Below, piece by piece: positions 44,113-54,970 of a DNA stretch of 64,000 bases (position 1 is its first letter; each line of letters starts with the position of its first letter). The notes under the pieces are model-generated. The model ran no database searches, was not told the DNA's origin, and saw nothing but the letters and a program-made list of their open reading frames with translations. The position numbers were made by a program, and so were the translations under genes. Location: the NCBI GenBank assembly GCA_963580285.1, contig OY757017.1, positions 110,455,245 to 110,519,244 of the forward strand, in the 5' to 3' direction. The DNA comes from Lucinisca nassula (taxonomy: Eukaryota > Mollusca > Bivalvia > Lucinida > Lucinidae).

Positions 44113-44394
44113 TCCAATTGGAATCATTCCCTAGAGAATCAGTCATTGTAAACGAGTCATTGGTGTTCGTGCATTTGCAGTTTCAGTGTAGCTACGTGAA
44201 TTTGTATGCAGTGTGTAATTGCAAGGTCCGTTTTCATTCAAGTTTGCATACCATGCCAATTCAAACCGATTCTTAAGTATTTAGGCAGAGTTTGTTGGGA
44301 CAGTTTATTATCATATGAAACAATCAGAACCTATCAGGAAAACACACATCTTTATCAAAGCCAAACTAAGGTAAATAATGGACTACGCATTCAA
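44113..44394 (+). other. Intron sequence without recognised features
   Basis: Nothing recognised. Confidence 0.3.
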
Positions 44395-44515
44395 GGTACT
44401 GTCCTTCAAATGAAGGTCAGGCGGTTTTTTCTCCGACTGAATTGGTTTTCGCCCACTTCTGATTAATGATCGATACGAAAGAAGTGATATAATCTTGAAA
44501 TGGCCATAAAACCCA
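44395..44515 (+). mobile_element. SINE family C, 3' fragment
   Basis: GGTCAGGCGGTTTTTTCTCC and GTTTTCGCCCACTTCTGATT match the family body without the tRNA head. Confidence 0.65.
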
Positions 44516-44644
44516 AAGAGAAAAAAAAGAATCAAGAATCAAGAATGATGTAGCTTTTACGATGACCAAAGAAATGTTGTTTTTCAATATGATTAAGGCA
44601 ATCACTGAAAAATGAGCTGCACACATTTGCATTGGCCGTTTAGC

Positions 44645-44925
44645 GTGCTACAGTGCATCTTCATTGACTCAAACACCAGTGCCTCGTTTGCCGTGTCAGG
44701 TTCGAACTCGTTCCTGAGTCCCTAATGCTTTCTCATATATATTTAGGATGACCTGGCTTGAAATTGTATGATGTGTGTACTCATTAGAAGATGTGTCATC
44801 GATGCGATTCTAATGAGTGTACGCAGCATACCAGTATTTTATATAAAATTGAAAAGATACCTTTAAATCATCCCCATTATGCCACTTGACCTTGTGTTTT
44901 GATTAACCCATATCTCGAAGAAATT
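44645..44925 (+). mobile_element. Diverged TA-flanked MITE copy
   Basis: It follows the layout of 45998-46349: ACTCAAACACCAGTGCCTCG, GGTTCGAACTCGTTCCTGAG, and a central TGTACTCATTAGAA / TTCTAATGAGTGTAC hairpin at about 44772-44822. Ends decayed. Confidence 0.6.
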
Positions 44926-44967
44926 CCATTTTATCACATTTTGTCGCTGTTATTTAGTGATTTCGCC

Positions 44968-45127
44968 ATATTTGCATTATTTGCTGGCTCCCAGCTTGCA
45001 CATTGTCAATATTGAAAAAAAACAGATAACCAGACCCCCTGACCTTTCAAGGTCAGGGGTGTCTGGTTACCTGTTTTTCCCAACACTGATAACCTTCAGA
45101 CTAGGAACCAGCAGTTAATGCAAATAA
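44968..45127. mobile_element. 160-base foldback MITE
   Basis: The outer ends ATTTGCATTATTTGCTGG and the inverse CCAGCAGTTAATGCAAAT match. The core is a strong hairpin: CCAGACCCCCTGACCTT pairs with AAGGTCAGGGGTGTCTGG. Non-coding. Confidence 0.75.
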
Positions 45128-45384
45128 GGTGAATAATGTCATGTAATAATATCATGTGCCTGCAGTTGTAAAATACACAGGGTTGTTGGCGCGTTCTGTC
45201 ATGAAACCGTTCGTGACACCTCTGTTTTCTATTGAGCTTCTTCAGCGATAAAATCGGATTTTAAAATCCTTTTAAGATAAACAGAATATTATACTCGTGG
45301 TCAGTTCTTGCGAAATATATTTAACTCGCCGCAGGCTCGTTTCAAAAGTCTCTCCGGTGGCTCGTTTCAAAAGTGCGTGTGAAA

Positions 45385-45930
45385 TGCGTTCGTTTAAGAG
45401 CCTCTATGTTCCAGAGGTGTTTGCGTCTAGGGTTTCTTAGATGCAATTTGGCTTTTTCTCCTAGGCAGAAAAGGATGTTGAATACAAAACTTTGGTTCGA
45501 CCTCAACTCCAGTATGCATCACCTGTTTTGCATCCCCATGTTAAAACTCAAGTTCAACAGGTTGAGAAGGTTCAGAGGACGGCTGCCCGATGGACCTACA
45601 GGTGATGGTGGAACAGAAACAGTGTTGGTAAAACGCTCGATGAGCTGGAGTGGCCATCATTGGAGGCCCGTCGTGAGCAGTCCTCTAACCTTCTTTTATA
45701 AGATACACTCTGACACAGTGTCTCTTAATAAAGATAAATTCTTGACCCCTGTGACTACCATAACTCAAACAAGGGCATCAAAATTCAACAACAGTCAATA
45801 TCGTAGGTACCAGGCCTACAGTGATGCCCTAAAGAATTATTTCGTTCCTCAGTAGAATAGTCTTCCTTCCTCTGTGGTTAATGCCAAAACTGCAGAGGAG
45901 TTCAAAGGCCGCATGGTGTAGATTGGGACC
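45385..45930 (+). pseudogene. LINE reverse transcriptase C-terminal remnant
   Basis: In shifted frames the plus strand gives LGFLRCNLAF, YKTLVRPQLQYASPV-like sequence, then EWPSLEARREQ, FYKIHSDTVSLNKDK and YRRYQAYSDALKN, followed by SLPSSVVNAKT-AEEFKGR-like sequence. This is the thumb and tail common to CR1/L2-type LINE reverse transcriptases. At least two frameshifts. The catalytic core is absent. Confidence 0.8.
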
Positions 45931-45997
45931 CAGAGGTATGTGTTTTAGTACACGTATGAAAGTAAATTGTAAGTAGTTATAAGAACTCATCTAGTGA

Positions 45998-46349
45998 GTA
46001 CAGTAGAACTTCGATGGCTCGAACACCGATGGCTCGTTTACCACGGCAGAGTCGAACCCGTTCTTGAGGCCCTGGGGAATTTCTCTACATAAGAGATAGT
46101 GAGGGGAAAGTTCGGATATTTTCGCCTTTTATCTTGCAAATGTATGCTGTGTGTACTCATTAGAATCGCCTCAATGAGGCGATTCTAATGAGTACACACA
46201 GCATATATTTATATTATAGAACACCGAAAAGATGTCCAAAATTATCCACGTTATGCATCCTGGCAGTAGCCATCAGTGGCTCGAACTACCCCTGTCTCGA
46301 ACAGATCTTCGAGGTCCCAATGGTGTTCGAGCCATTGAAGTTTGACTGT
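45998..46349. mobile_element. TA-flanked MITE with internal long hairpin
   Basis: Terminal inverted repeats CAGTAGAACTTCGATGGCTC and GAGCCATTGAAGTTTGACTG are flanked by TA, which is typical of Tc1/mariner-type elements. In the centre (46147-46206) the arm GTGTACTCATTAGAATCGCC returns inverted almost without a loop. Non-coding. Confidence 0.8.
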
Positions 46350-46393
46350 ATTTTGTTTTGCTAAATTCTCTAGTATGTGTCCTCATTTTTTAG

Positions 46394-46573
46394 CCGAGAA
46401 GTGTCCAACACCAGCTGATAATGTGATATTCAATACAACCTGTAGTTATGCAAACGGAGCCGCATGTGAATACAGCTGTGCTCATGGTTATACTCCAACT
46501 GCCACAACTGCAATTGCAACTTTAATATGTGACAGAGGGTCCTGGGAAAACCAAAATCCCTGTGAGAAAATTG
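46394..46573 (+). CDS. LDLR-B/EGF/sushi protein, exon H: sushi module 2
   Basis: The acceptor is TTTTTTAG and the donor GTGAGT; phase 1 at both ends, 60 codons. It reads EKCPTPADNVIFNTTCSY, then ACEYSCAHGYTPT, LICDRGSW and NPCEKI. Six cysteines sit in the same relative positions as in exon G, with the Trp before the last Cys. Phase and spacing continue the series of one sushi module per exon. It lies just right of a TA-flanked MITE whose last bases are about 44 bases from the acceptor. Confidence 0.93.
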
Positions 46574-46617
46574 GTGAGTGTTAACCTATTACAGTTTTCA
46601 GCTGCATTGTGTTTAAG

Positions 46618-47062
46618 ATATAGATCAGCTCTAGCTGTGATTTGTTGAGTAATAAATCACAGTGTGGAGGTCAGTTGTAAAGTCGACAAATCACGAGCGC
46701 GTGTGGGTTTTATTACTCAACAGATTACCGACTAGAGTTGATCTATTTCGATTCTAACACGCTTGAAATCGGCAATAATGTTGTTGTTTCCTTCATATTT
46801 TCACATCTTTTCGCCATTGTTAGAAGAAATCCCGCAAAAATTATTGACTATAATACATGATTTTATGTTCTTTTGTAACATATTTGGGGCGAGAAAGTGA
46901 CATTACACCGTCTAGCGTCAACGAATCTATGAGTGACGTCATAAATTGGCAGCTTTTAATGACGTCACTCAGCACGCTCTTCCGTACCGTGATTTGTTGC
47001 ATAATAAAACACAGTTGCTTTCCAGTGCTGATATAGGCGCGCTGTGTTAGAATTTCAAACAA
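46618..47062 (+). mobile_element. Palindrome-plus-tail MITE (copy 2)
   Basis: TAGATCAGCTCTAG near the left edge returns inverted at about 46731. The tail has TTACACCGTCTAGCGTCAA and GAGTGACGTCATAA, as in 35459-35885. It starts about 45 bases after the exon H donor. Confidence 0.7.
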
Positions 47063-47097
47063 AGAGTTCCTTTAATTAATTCGCTTCTTCTGCTGAT

Positions 47098-47680
47098 GGA
47101 AGGAAAATGTAAAATATTAGTTGTTATTCCTTCTCCAAGTAATCTCCCTTCGACCTTATGCACTTGTTCCACCTGTCTTTCCAAGGGACGAAAACATGTG
47201 ACAGGTCAACACGTGGCATCTACCGCAATACCTTCAATATGGCACTACCCAGCTTGTCTTGGGACTCAAATCTATTTCCTTGTAGCCTATTCTTCATTGT
47301 TGGGAATATCCAAACATCACAAAGCCAGGTCCGGGCTATAAGTGGGATGTGAGAGAATTTTTATTCCTAGTTCTCAATTAGTGGCTTGGCCAGTGCGACT
47401 CATGTGAACCGCGGGAGCGTTGTCTTGGTGTATTATGAACCCGAGTGACAAAGTTAACTGTAGTATTTTGTAGAACCAAATGGAAAAGTACAACACCTCT
47501 AATGTCACAGAAAATAATGGCTTTACCAGTCGACTTGGCAAGACGTGCTTTAACTGGTGAAGGTGAGGTTGGGTGCTTCCATACGGAACTCGGTTGTTTA
47601 CTCTCGGGTTCAAAAAAGTGTACCAATGTTTCATCACATATGATTATTTTTAGTCATGAAATTTTCTGCATCTGCATCAT
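47098..47680 (-). pseudogene. mariner-type transposase remnant
   Basis: DNA transposase of the Tc1/mariner superfamily, cut-and-paste at TA sites. The minus-strand frames give ICDETLVHFFEPESK, then VWKHPTSPS and TGKAIIF, then HQDNAPA, and after further frame changes HPTYSPDLA followed by CDVWIFPTMKNRLQ and a C-terminal VPWKDRWNKCI. The three catalytic Asp positions (C-D-E-T, H-Q-D-N and the late C-D) are all readable, with the spacing of the D,D34D class apart from a likely one-codon insertion. Stops and at least two frameshifts make it inactive. The N-terminal DNA-binding half is missing; a Naiad 3' end begins at about 47684. Confidence 0.85.
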
Positions 47681-48175
47681 GAATAAACTAGACCCTAATG
47701 GAAACACCAGTAGCGGAAAGTCAAAAGGACAGTCACGTTGCCACAAAAAGGCCAATTAGCTATCCAAAACTACAAGTATAAGCGATACACACACTCTAAT
47801 AAACCGAGACAGAAGAACCGCATTGGCACGGTCAGTGAAAGGAATTCCACTGCGGGCGTGTGGGGGGGGGGGTGCTTAAATAGAGTTTACGCCGATGCAA
47901 ACCTCGCCCTTACTTCTGTCCACATGAAGGCCTTCTAACTCATCAGTGGAAAATCTCCGAGAACACAAAAAAAAAATACAAACAACCACAGAGAGGAAAC
48001 AACGATGAGGACTCGACAGCAAGAGATCACTGAAATGCTGGAGCAAAAAAAAACCAATAACTAGACTATGATGGGCCCGACCAGAGCCAGAGCGTCAGAC
48101 ACCAACCTACGTTACTTAAAATTAAATTCTTTCTAATTCTCAGTAAGTCTTTTCGCTGGAACAGTCATAGAATTA

Positions 48176-48545
48176 AGGTGTAACTATACCAAATTTAGTG
48201 ACACAGAGGCCTTTTTGATATTTAATCTTCATCAGTGTGTCTCAACCCCAAAGTTTGGAAACCGAAATGGATGATGGGCAACACCCGGCTGACACAGCAC
48301 ACGCCCCTCCGAGCACACACCGACCGACGTAGCTCATCAGACAGGTCAACTGGAGGCATCAGGCAAGAGACGCCTACCCTAGGACTTAAAGGCGTCTCCA
48401 ACCGAGCCAACATCAGCAAACATGGCCCGGAAGTCCCTGGCATCAGGAAGGAGATGACCAAAGTAGCGAGACTTGCAAAATTTAAAATATAACAAAAAGT
48501 GGCCACCAAATCCGCTAAGATACATGTCTCACCTGACAGTCAGTC
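48176..48545. other. Unidentified 370-base insertion in N4
   Basis: N3 reads straight through GTCATAGAATCTGAGGCCTG, whereas N4 reads GTCATAGAAT, about 370 foreign bases, then AATCTGAGGCATG. The insert is more GC-rich than its surroundings, has overlapping open frames on both strands (48235-48492 plus, 48222-48509 minus) and matches nothing else in the window. GAAT/AATCT at the junction may be a short target duplication. Confidence 0.6.
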
Positions 48546-48753
48546 GGAATCTGAGGCATGACCCACCGGCATGCAAATAAAAAAAGGAAGCAAAGTTGTC
48601 AGTCGTGATTGGGTTAAATTCAATGCATGCAGTCTGTCAAATATCATCTATGTTGTACCCAATCTTTATATATCGAAGAATGATTTTACGAAACTGGGTG
48701 CTGAAGTTATTGCAACATTATATTTTTCTGATTTTTGATACTAAGGCACCATA

Positions 48754-49045
48754 TGGCCCTGCCGATCTGGGCTTAGGGGCGGGCTTGAACAAATATAGGG
48801 GCTGCATGATGCTTCCACGCAGATCTGAAACCGACCTGTACACAAGTTCTGGTAAACCGCTTAGAGGATCTAAGTCTGTCCAGGGCAAGCGTTGATTAAA
48901 AACCCTATTGGTTTCATTGTGTGACAGGGCTTGAGATGTCAGTTCATCTCCATGTCGGGTAAAAGTGCCACAAAATTGGAAGCAACATCTCCAACATGAC
49001 ATTTACAGTATTAACGGGGACGTTAAACCTCACATCAAACAAACT
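48754..49045 (+). mobile_element. SINE family A inserted in N4
   Basis: Full-length family A from GGGCGGGCTTGAACAAATAT to CACATCAAACAAACT, flanked by CACCATA on both sides (48747-48753 and 49046-49052). The duplicated bases are Naiad coding sequence. Confidence 0.85.
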
Positions 49046-50134
49046 CACCATAAAATTCGGGCTCCAATGGATCTTGTTGCAGAAGATATTTAAGAACATT
49101 TTTGAATTTTGAAATTAGATCGAAATGACGTCTATAAAATTTTTAAAACGATTTGCGTAGTTTGTGATACCGATAACCCCGATTAAGAGGATTAGTAGTT
49201 AACAATTTATTACGAGTGCTGAAGGCAGTTAGATGACAACACACTCTGGCAAATCGAATTAATTGTGAAATATAAACGGCATAGGATGCCCCACGAGGAA
49301 CATCACCATCCAAGAAAGGAAAATTTACAATCTTAAAATCAAAATCATCGCATGTATCATAAATTTTGCAGGAAACAAATCCATCTGCAATAAAATGATG
49401 TAAATCCAAAAACGGAGCCTCGGTATCAGAAGAATTTGCTTTATTTGACTGACGTTCTGGGGGGGGGGGGTAAATTTGACTGATCAAACTCTCGAAATAG
49501 ATATTGTCAGTAATAAATCATCCAAATATCCAGAAGTTGAGCCTAAGGCTTCAATGATTTCAGATTAGTTTTCAGCAGAAGAGACATCATCAAGTCTCTT
49601 TCATAACAAAACAAGAACAGATCAGCCACAAGGGATGCGCAATTCGTACCCATCGGAATACCCCCAACTTAGTACCAAATCTTATGTAAATATTGTCAAG
49701 CAGAAAGGAGAGAGCTTCACACCTTTTCTGACATGACCATAAAGTGTAATTTTTATGCTCTTCAGAAATGAAAAAAAAAAATCATTTCTTACATTACATG
49801 CAAGATAGAGGGAGTCTTCCCGAAGACTTGTCCATTCAATTAAATCATTAAGTTTTTCTTTTATAAGATTGTGAGGAAGGGTATTGTAAAGGGTGGAAAA
49901 ATCATATGTAGACAGACTTGAAGCACGAAAACGTCTGGGTTTCAATTAATTTAAAACTTCATTAGAAATTTTGTAGATCAAAACAGATTTCTCCCTGATC
50001 TTTCAAAGACACCGTCGCAATATTCAATCACATGTTTCTTGATGTCAGTAAAACATGAAGTTAATAATTTGGAAAGCTCAGTGGTGGTACAAGAGCTTGA
50101 ATTTGCAATAAACCGTGCTTCGTATGGTTTTTGG

Positions 50135-50445
50135 CGCGATTGTCTCACAATCGCACCAGAGGGGACACTTAAGCTAAAATCTGATCGCCAATGCAAACGG
50201 CCGAAGAACCCCAACATTCTCCGTGAAACAATATTTTTCCATATTCAAAACCGTTTGAAAAGTTTCACAATAGGCTTTCAGTTAAACTAAATGTTGTAAT
50301 TTGTATGTTCTATTAATCAGCATCATGAACGCACATATCCTGCTGTTTATTTTTCAATTATTGATTTTTTTTGTTCGAAAGAATTCTTATCAATGAAAAG
50401 CATTGATGACGTATCCGCGGAAGAATAAAAGGCACGCCAATGGTT
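50135..50445 (+). other. Intron sequence with short hairpin
   Basis: GCGATTGT/ACAATCGC forms an 8-base stem at about 50138-50156. Nothing else recognised. Confidence 0.35.
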
Positions 50446-50777
50446 TTGTTTGTTTGTTTGACTTAAGACTTAACGCCCCCGTCAAAACTGTAAAGGTCAT
50501 TTTGGAAACGTTGCTTCCAATTTTGTGGGACTTTTACCCGACATTGAGATGAAATGACTTCTCAAGCCCTATCGTCCAATGAAACCAATAGGATTTATAA
50601 GCATGGACGGTCCGACACTCACACTGCTTTGCGTGGGCAGGCTTAGATCCTCTAAGCGGTTAGGATCTAAGCGGTTAGAGCCTCTATGCGGTTTACCAGT
50701 ACTCGTGTCCGGATCGGATTTAGCTCTGCTCGGAAGCATCATGCAGCCCATCTATTTTTTCAAGCCCCGGCACGCCA
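50446..50777 (-). mobile_element. SINE family A, minus strand
   Basis: It starts (left) TTTGTTTGTTTGACTTAAGA and continues through TGGGACTTTTACCCGACATT and ATCATGCAGCCCATCTATTT to CAAGCCCC. The segment CTCTAAGCGGTTAGGATCTAAGCGGTT is locally duplicated near 50650-50695. Confidence 0.78.
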
Positions 50778-51175
50778 TTGGTTAAACCTGTTACAACCGC
50801 GGTAACGAGTCGTTTCGAGACATAGACGTTTCGCCCCAAACCAGTCTCAAAACGGGAACGGAAGCTGATTACCCCATCCGAAAAATCCCTTCCATCAACC
50901 AAGAATCTTTTGGTTTTAACATTTTATTTAATAGGAATTCTTCATAGATCAGGACAATTAACCACTTTTATGCTGCCTCAGTACAATAAACCCATTTTGT
51001 ACCGGAATTTAAAAACAAAACTGGTAACTGGCAAACAGTGCAGACCAAGATCAGATACCAAAGAACGAAGCGTCATATCAGGGGCTTACACGGCATGTTT
51101 ACGAAGGGTTCAGACATTTTCCAGATAAATTTTGAAGAAGCCGCAACCTGAAACCCCTAAGTTTTGAAATGGACT
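50778..51175 (+). other. Intron sequence; scrap of hairpin repeat
   Basis: GGCAAACAGTGCAGACCAAG at about 51029 matches an arm of the repeat seen at 55710, 59895 and 60228. Nothing else recognised. Confidence 0.35.
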
Positions 51176-51372
51176 TGTATCACTTGTGTCTTTTTATTTT
51201 GGATTGCCATAAGGCCATTTTGTGGGAAAGTGGCTGTCCTTATGGCCTTCCTTTGTTTAGGTTTCCATTATGGTCTGGTCGCTTAATGTTTGTGTTTCTT
51301 TCCCTTTGGTGTCTTTGATGGGTGGAGTAAGTTAATTGTATCGATTCCTGATCTTTGTTTTACTTCTACTTT
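51176..51372 (+). repeat. N2 left pseudo-LTR
   Basis: It matches 55353-55549 over 197 bases with one or very few differences. It shares three variants with that end and with no other copy in the window: GATTGCC, CATAAGG and AAAGTGGCTG. Such a leading partial copy is the pseudo-LTR known from Penelope-like elements. Confidence 0.88.
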
Positions 51373-51730
51373 GCATATCAGGGCTGTTTTGTTTGTGCCG
51401 TGTGGCGGCTGTAAAAGGTACATACATTTAATGTTCTTATTTTTCCAATCCTCAGGGATTGCTTATGCAATTGCTTTTCACTGTTCAATCAATTGACACC
51501 TTTAGATACCTGTTGAAGGTCATTATTAAACCGATGTTCGTTCCTCGTTGTATAACAACTGCTTGTTTGACATCCCTTGACTTTAAGTAGACTAAGATGT
51601 TTTGTGGGCTTTTGTTGTACCTTCCTTCTATTCGAAGGAATTATCTTCAGTAATTTTATATGCTGTTTTACATAATGACCGGTATGAAGATCGCTTTAGT
51701 TTTGATGGTATCAAAACCTTCTAAACCCAC

Positions 51731-54700
51731 ATGAGTATCACAAATACTTTTAAAATATCAATATCACCCCTTAGGTTACACTCTGCTTCTTCTGTACGGA
51801 TTCCCCATTCTATTAAGAACTTTAATACTATGTTGCCTTCGGTATTGGTTAGACCCTTAAATTTGTCTTCTGTAATTTCAGTCAATCTCAATGGAGCAGG
51901 CAATACCAATGTTTTTGGGAGTAGTCTTCGTATAAGACTATCTCCTCTCAAATAGCCCATCCTTCGAAAATATACTAATCCGTGGAAAAGAAGTGGAATG
52001 TATCCTAGTATTTCTAAGTGCAATGCCAAGAGGTGCAGATGTTGTTCGCATTTAAGAACCGCGTCTACCGTTACTTCATCTGTAAACGGTAGACGCTTCT
52101 CTGTAGTTAACATGTCTGATTTGACATGATAGTCTACAGATTTAATTTATCTAATTACATGACGTGCTGCAAACTGTAATATGCAGTACGTCGGTCAAAC
52201 TAACCGCGTGCTTAAAACTAGATTAAACGAGCATTATCGTAGAATGAGTAAGCCTAAGAAAACTGACACTTTCTTGTACTGTCACTTTCGACGTACAGGT
52301 CATTCTGTAAATAACATTATTATACAACCAGTGGAAAAACTTTATTACTATGCAAATTCTACATCTAGATTCAAAATCATCAAAAGACATGAGGCTGAGC
52401 TGAAATGGATAAAAAAATTTACAGACCCCTTTTCCACGGGGATTTAATGACAACATTTATCATGAGGGTAATATTTCCAGAATGCCGGACTTTGATATTT
52501 TCTCGCTCCTGGAATGTCGAAAACGCAGAACTAGATCTCACGGCACCAGGAAAAATGGTAACTTTAAACGTAAATCACGTGCGTTTAAACGAAACAATAC
52601 TAGACTGAAGTGACTGTCAATTATATTATTAAATCATGGACGCCACTCTATGCTTTCATTTTTAAGTTCATTACCCGTTTCTGTTTTACGTCTTCTGGAC
52701 ACCGAGGCGAATAAATTCTACGATAGTTCTAATCAGGTATATGATGCGGCTCTCTTAACTAGAGGCTATACTCAGCATACTCTCCGTCCTTACATTGATT
52801 CTGAAATTAATCGTAAACGCCATTTCTTCAAAATATCCTTCATTAATAAGGGTATGGATTTTATAGATTTGCCCAGTATCTTCCGTGAGAGATCGGTGCT
52901 TTCTTCCATTCCTGCTTATTTTCAAAATACTGAAACACCTATAATTTGCTATAGATATAACAAACCTGTTAGATCTATCATTTTTAATTTCAATAAACTT
53001 GTTTCAGATCTTGATATTGATATTAATATTCCCGATTCATGTGATTGTAAAAACTCAGTGTATTGCTATCCTGCTGCTGGTCATGTAATTACTGGCAAAT
53101 TGAAAATTATTCCTGATTCTAGGATAAGGAATATAATTTCTAAAGGACCGAAATATCGGTTTCCTTCTAAAATTGATTTCAGTAAATGTAGAGATGAAAT
53201 CGCTGCTTCCTTGAATGAATTCGGTAATCGATGGTGTAAGCGAGAGTATGTTGAGCATAAAGCCCTTAAGGACTGGAAACTTAGCATTTTAAAACTAGTG
53301 AATAAACGCATTTCTTTCTATTCTCAAAATACTAACTTATTACCTCCTATGCCCAAGACGTCTTTACGTCATCTTAAACTAGGTATTCAAGAATTTCATA
53401 AGAAGTTTGTTTTGGCCCCTGCAGACAAGGCCGCTAACAACGTCGTCGTTGTGTGACGGCTCCACTGTGTTAACACGCTAAAGCAGGAGCTTGGTGGTAC
53501 TAAGGCCTATGAACTTCAGCCTTTAGCTGAAGAGAGAGCTATAGTAGATAAACATGTTTGTCATTCAGCCACCAAGTTTGCTGTGTGTGTTACCGAAGGC
53601 CAAGACAAGCTTCCTTCGCTATACTGGTTACCAAAACTTCATAAACGACCTTACAAAGCACGGTTTATTGCAAATTCTAGCTCTTGCACTACCACTGAAC
53701 TTTCTAAATTATTAACTTCCTGTCTTACTGCTATTAAAACGCATGTGATTAAATATTGTGATAAAGTCTTTGAAAGATCAGGAAGAAATCTGTTTTGGTC
53801 TATAAAAAATTCGAATGAGGTTTTAAATAAATTGAAATCCAGACATTTTCGTGCTTCAAGTCTGTCTACTTACGATTTTTCCACTCTTTACACTACACTC
53901 CCTCATAATCTTATAAAAGAAAAGCTTAATGATTTAATTGAATGGACTTTTCACAGAGAAGATTCTCTCTATCTTGCATGTAATGTCAGAAATGCATTTT
54001 TCACTTCTAAAGAGCATAAGAATTATACACTTTGGTCATGTCAGAAAGTGTGTGATGCCCTCACCTTTCTACTTGACAATATTTATATTAGATTCGGTAC
54101 TAAGTTATTTAGACAAATTGTGGGTATTCCGATGAGTACGAATTGCGGACCTCTTGTGGCTGATCTGTTCTTGTATTGTTATGAAAGAGTTTTCATGTTG
54201 TCGCTTTCCATTGATAACCAATCTGAAATTATTGAAGCTTTTAGCTCCACTTCTAGATATTTAGATGATTTATTAAATATTGATAATACCTATTTCGATG
54301 GTTTGATCAGTCAGATTTACCCCCCCCCCCCCACCCCCCAAACTTCAGTTAAATAAAGCAAATTCTTCTGATACCGAGGCCCCGTTTTTTGGATTTACAT
54401 CTATCTATTGTAGATGGGTTTGTTTCGTGCAAAATTTATGATAAACGCGATAACTTTGATTTTGAGATTGTAATTTTCCATTTTTGGATGGTGATGTTCC
54501 TCGTGCGCCATCCTATGGCGTTTATATTTCGCAATTAATTCGATTTGCTAGAGTGTGTAGTCATGTAACTGACTTCAACACTCGTAATAAATTATTAACG
54601 GCTAAACTCCTTAATCAGGGTTATCGGTACCATAAACTACGCAAAGCCTTTTCAAAATTTTATAGACGCCATTCTGATTTAATTTCAAAATTCAATATTG

Positions 54701-54970
54701 GACTTAAATCTCTTCTGCAATAAGGTCTATCGGAACCCGAATTTTATTGTGACTTAGTATATAAATTCAGAAAAATATATAACCGCAATGAATTCAGCAC
54801 CCAATTTCGTAAAATCATTCTTCGATATAAAAAGATTGGGTACAACATGGATGTTATACGGCAGACTACATGCATGGTAGTTAACCCAATCACGGTTCGC
54901 AACTTTGCTTCCCTCTTTAATTGCACGCCGGTGGGTCAGGCCTCAGATTCTATGACGGCTCCAACGTAAA
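51731..54970 (+). pseudogene. N2 GIY-YIG endonuclease-reverse transcriptase with in-frame UGA codons
   Basis: The frame opens at ATG 51731 (MSITNTFKISISPLRLHSAS). After TAG at 51953 the same frame goes on with a cysteine-rich segment CNAKRCRCC, UGA at 52127 (followed by TAG), LIYLIT, UGA at 52160, RAANCNMQYVGQT, LKTRLNEH and FLYCHFRRTGH: a GIY-YIG nuclease with its zinc ligands. A one-base indel near 52396 shifts the frame. The linker ends at UGA 52611, after which the RT runs to UGA 53454 and on to RLHCVNTLKQEL without a break. CxC is at 53040-53048, motif B is altered (GIPMSTNCGP), YLDD is at 54258-54269. The frame breaks at the C-run (about 54320), and TAA at 54721 replaces CAA. Confidence 0.87.

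Larger units (their letters stand above)
47690..50134 (-). mobile_element. Naiad retroelement N4, old copy with two insertions
   Basis: It runs leftward from a break at 50134 (within the KLHKRPYEARFIANSSS region of the RT) to a 3' end near 47690. RT remnants (STYDFSTLYNTLPHN at 49682-49945; APFLDL and YGVYIS-type sequence at 49143-49487) are broken by stops and frameshifts and are more diverged than N1-N3. A C-run at the QIYP codons is expanded (49459-49470). Two foreign blocks interrupt it: 48176-48545 and a SINE at 48754-49045. Without them it is about 1.8 kb. Confidence 0.85.

Noticed and set aside
51721..52113. 130-codon minus-strand open frame opposite the N2 5' region
   Set aside because: The plus strand in the same place carries the Naiad N-terminal reading in frame with the GIY-YIG domain; the minus frame is its shadow.
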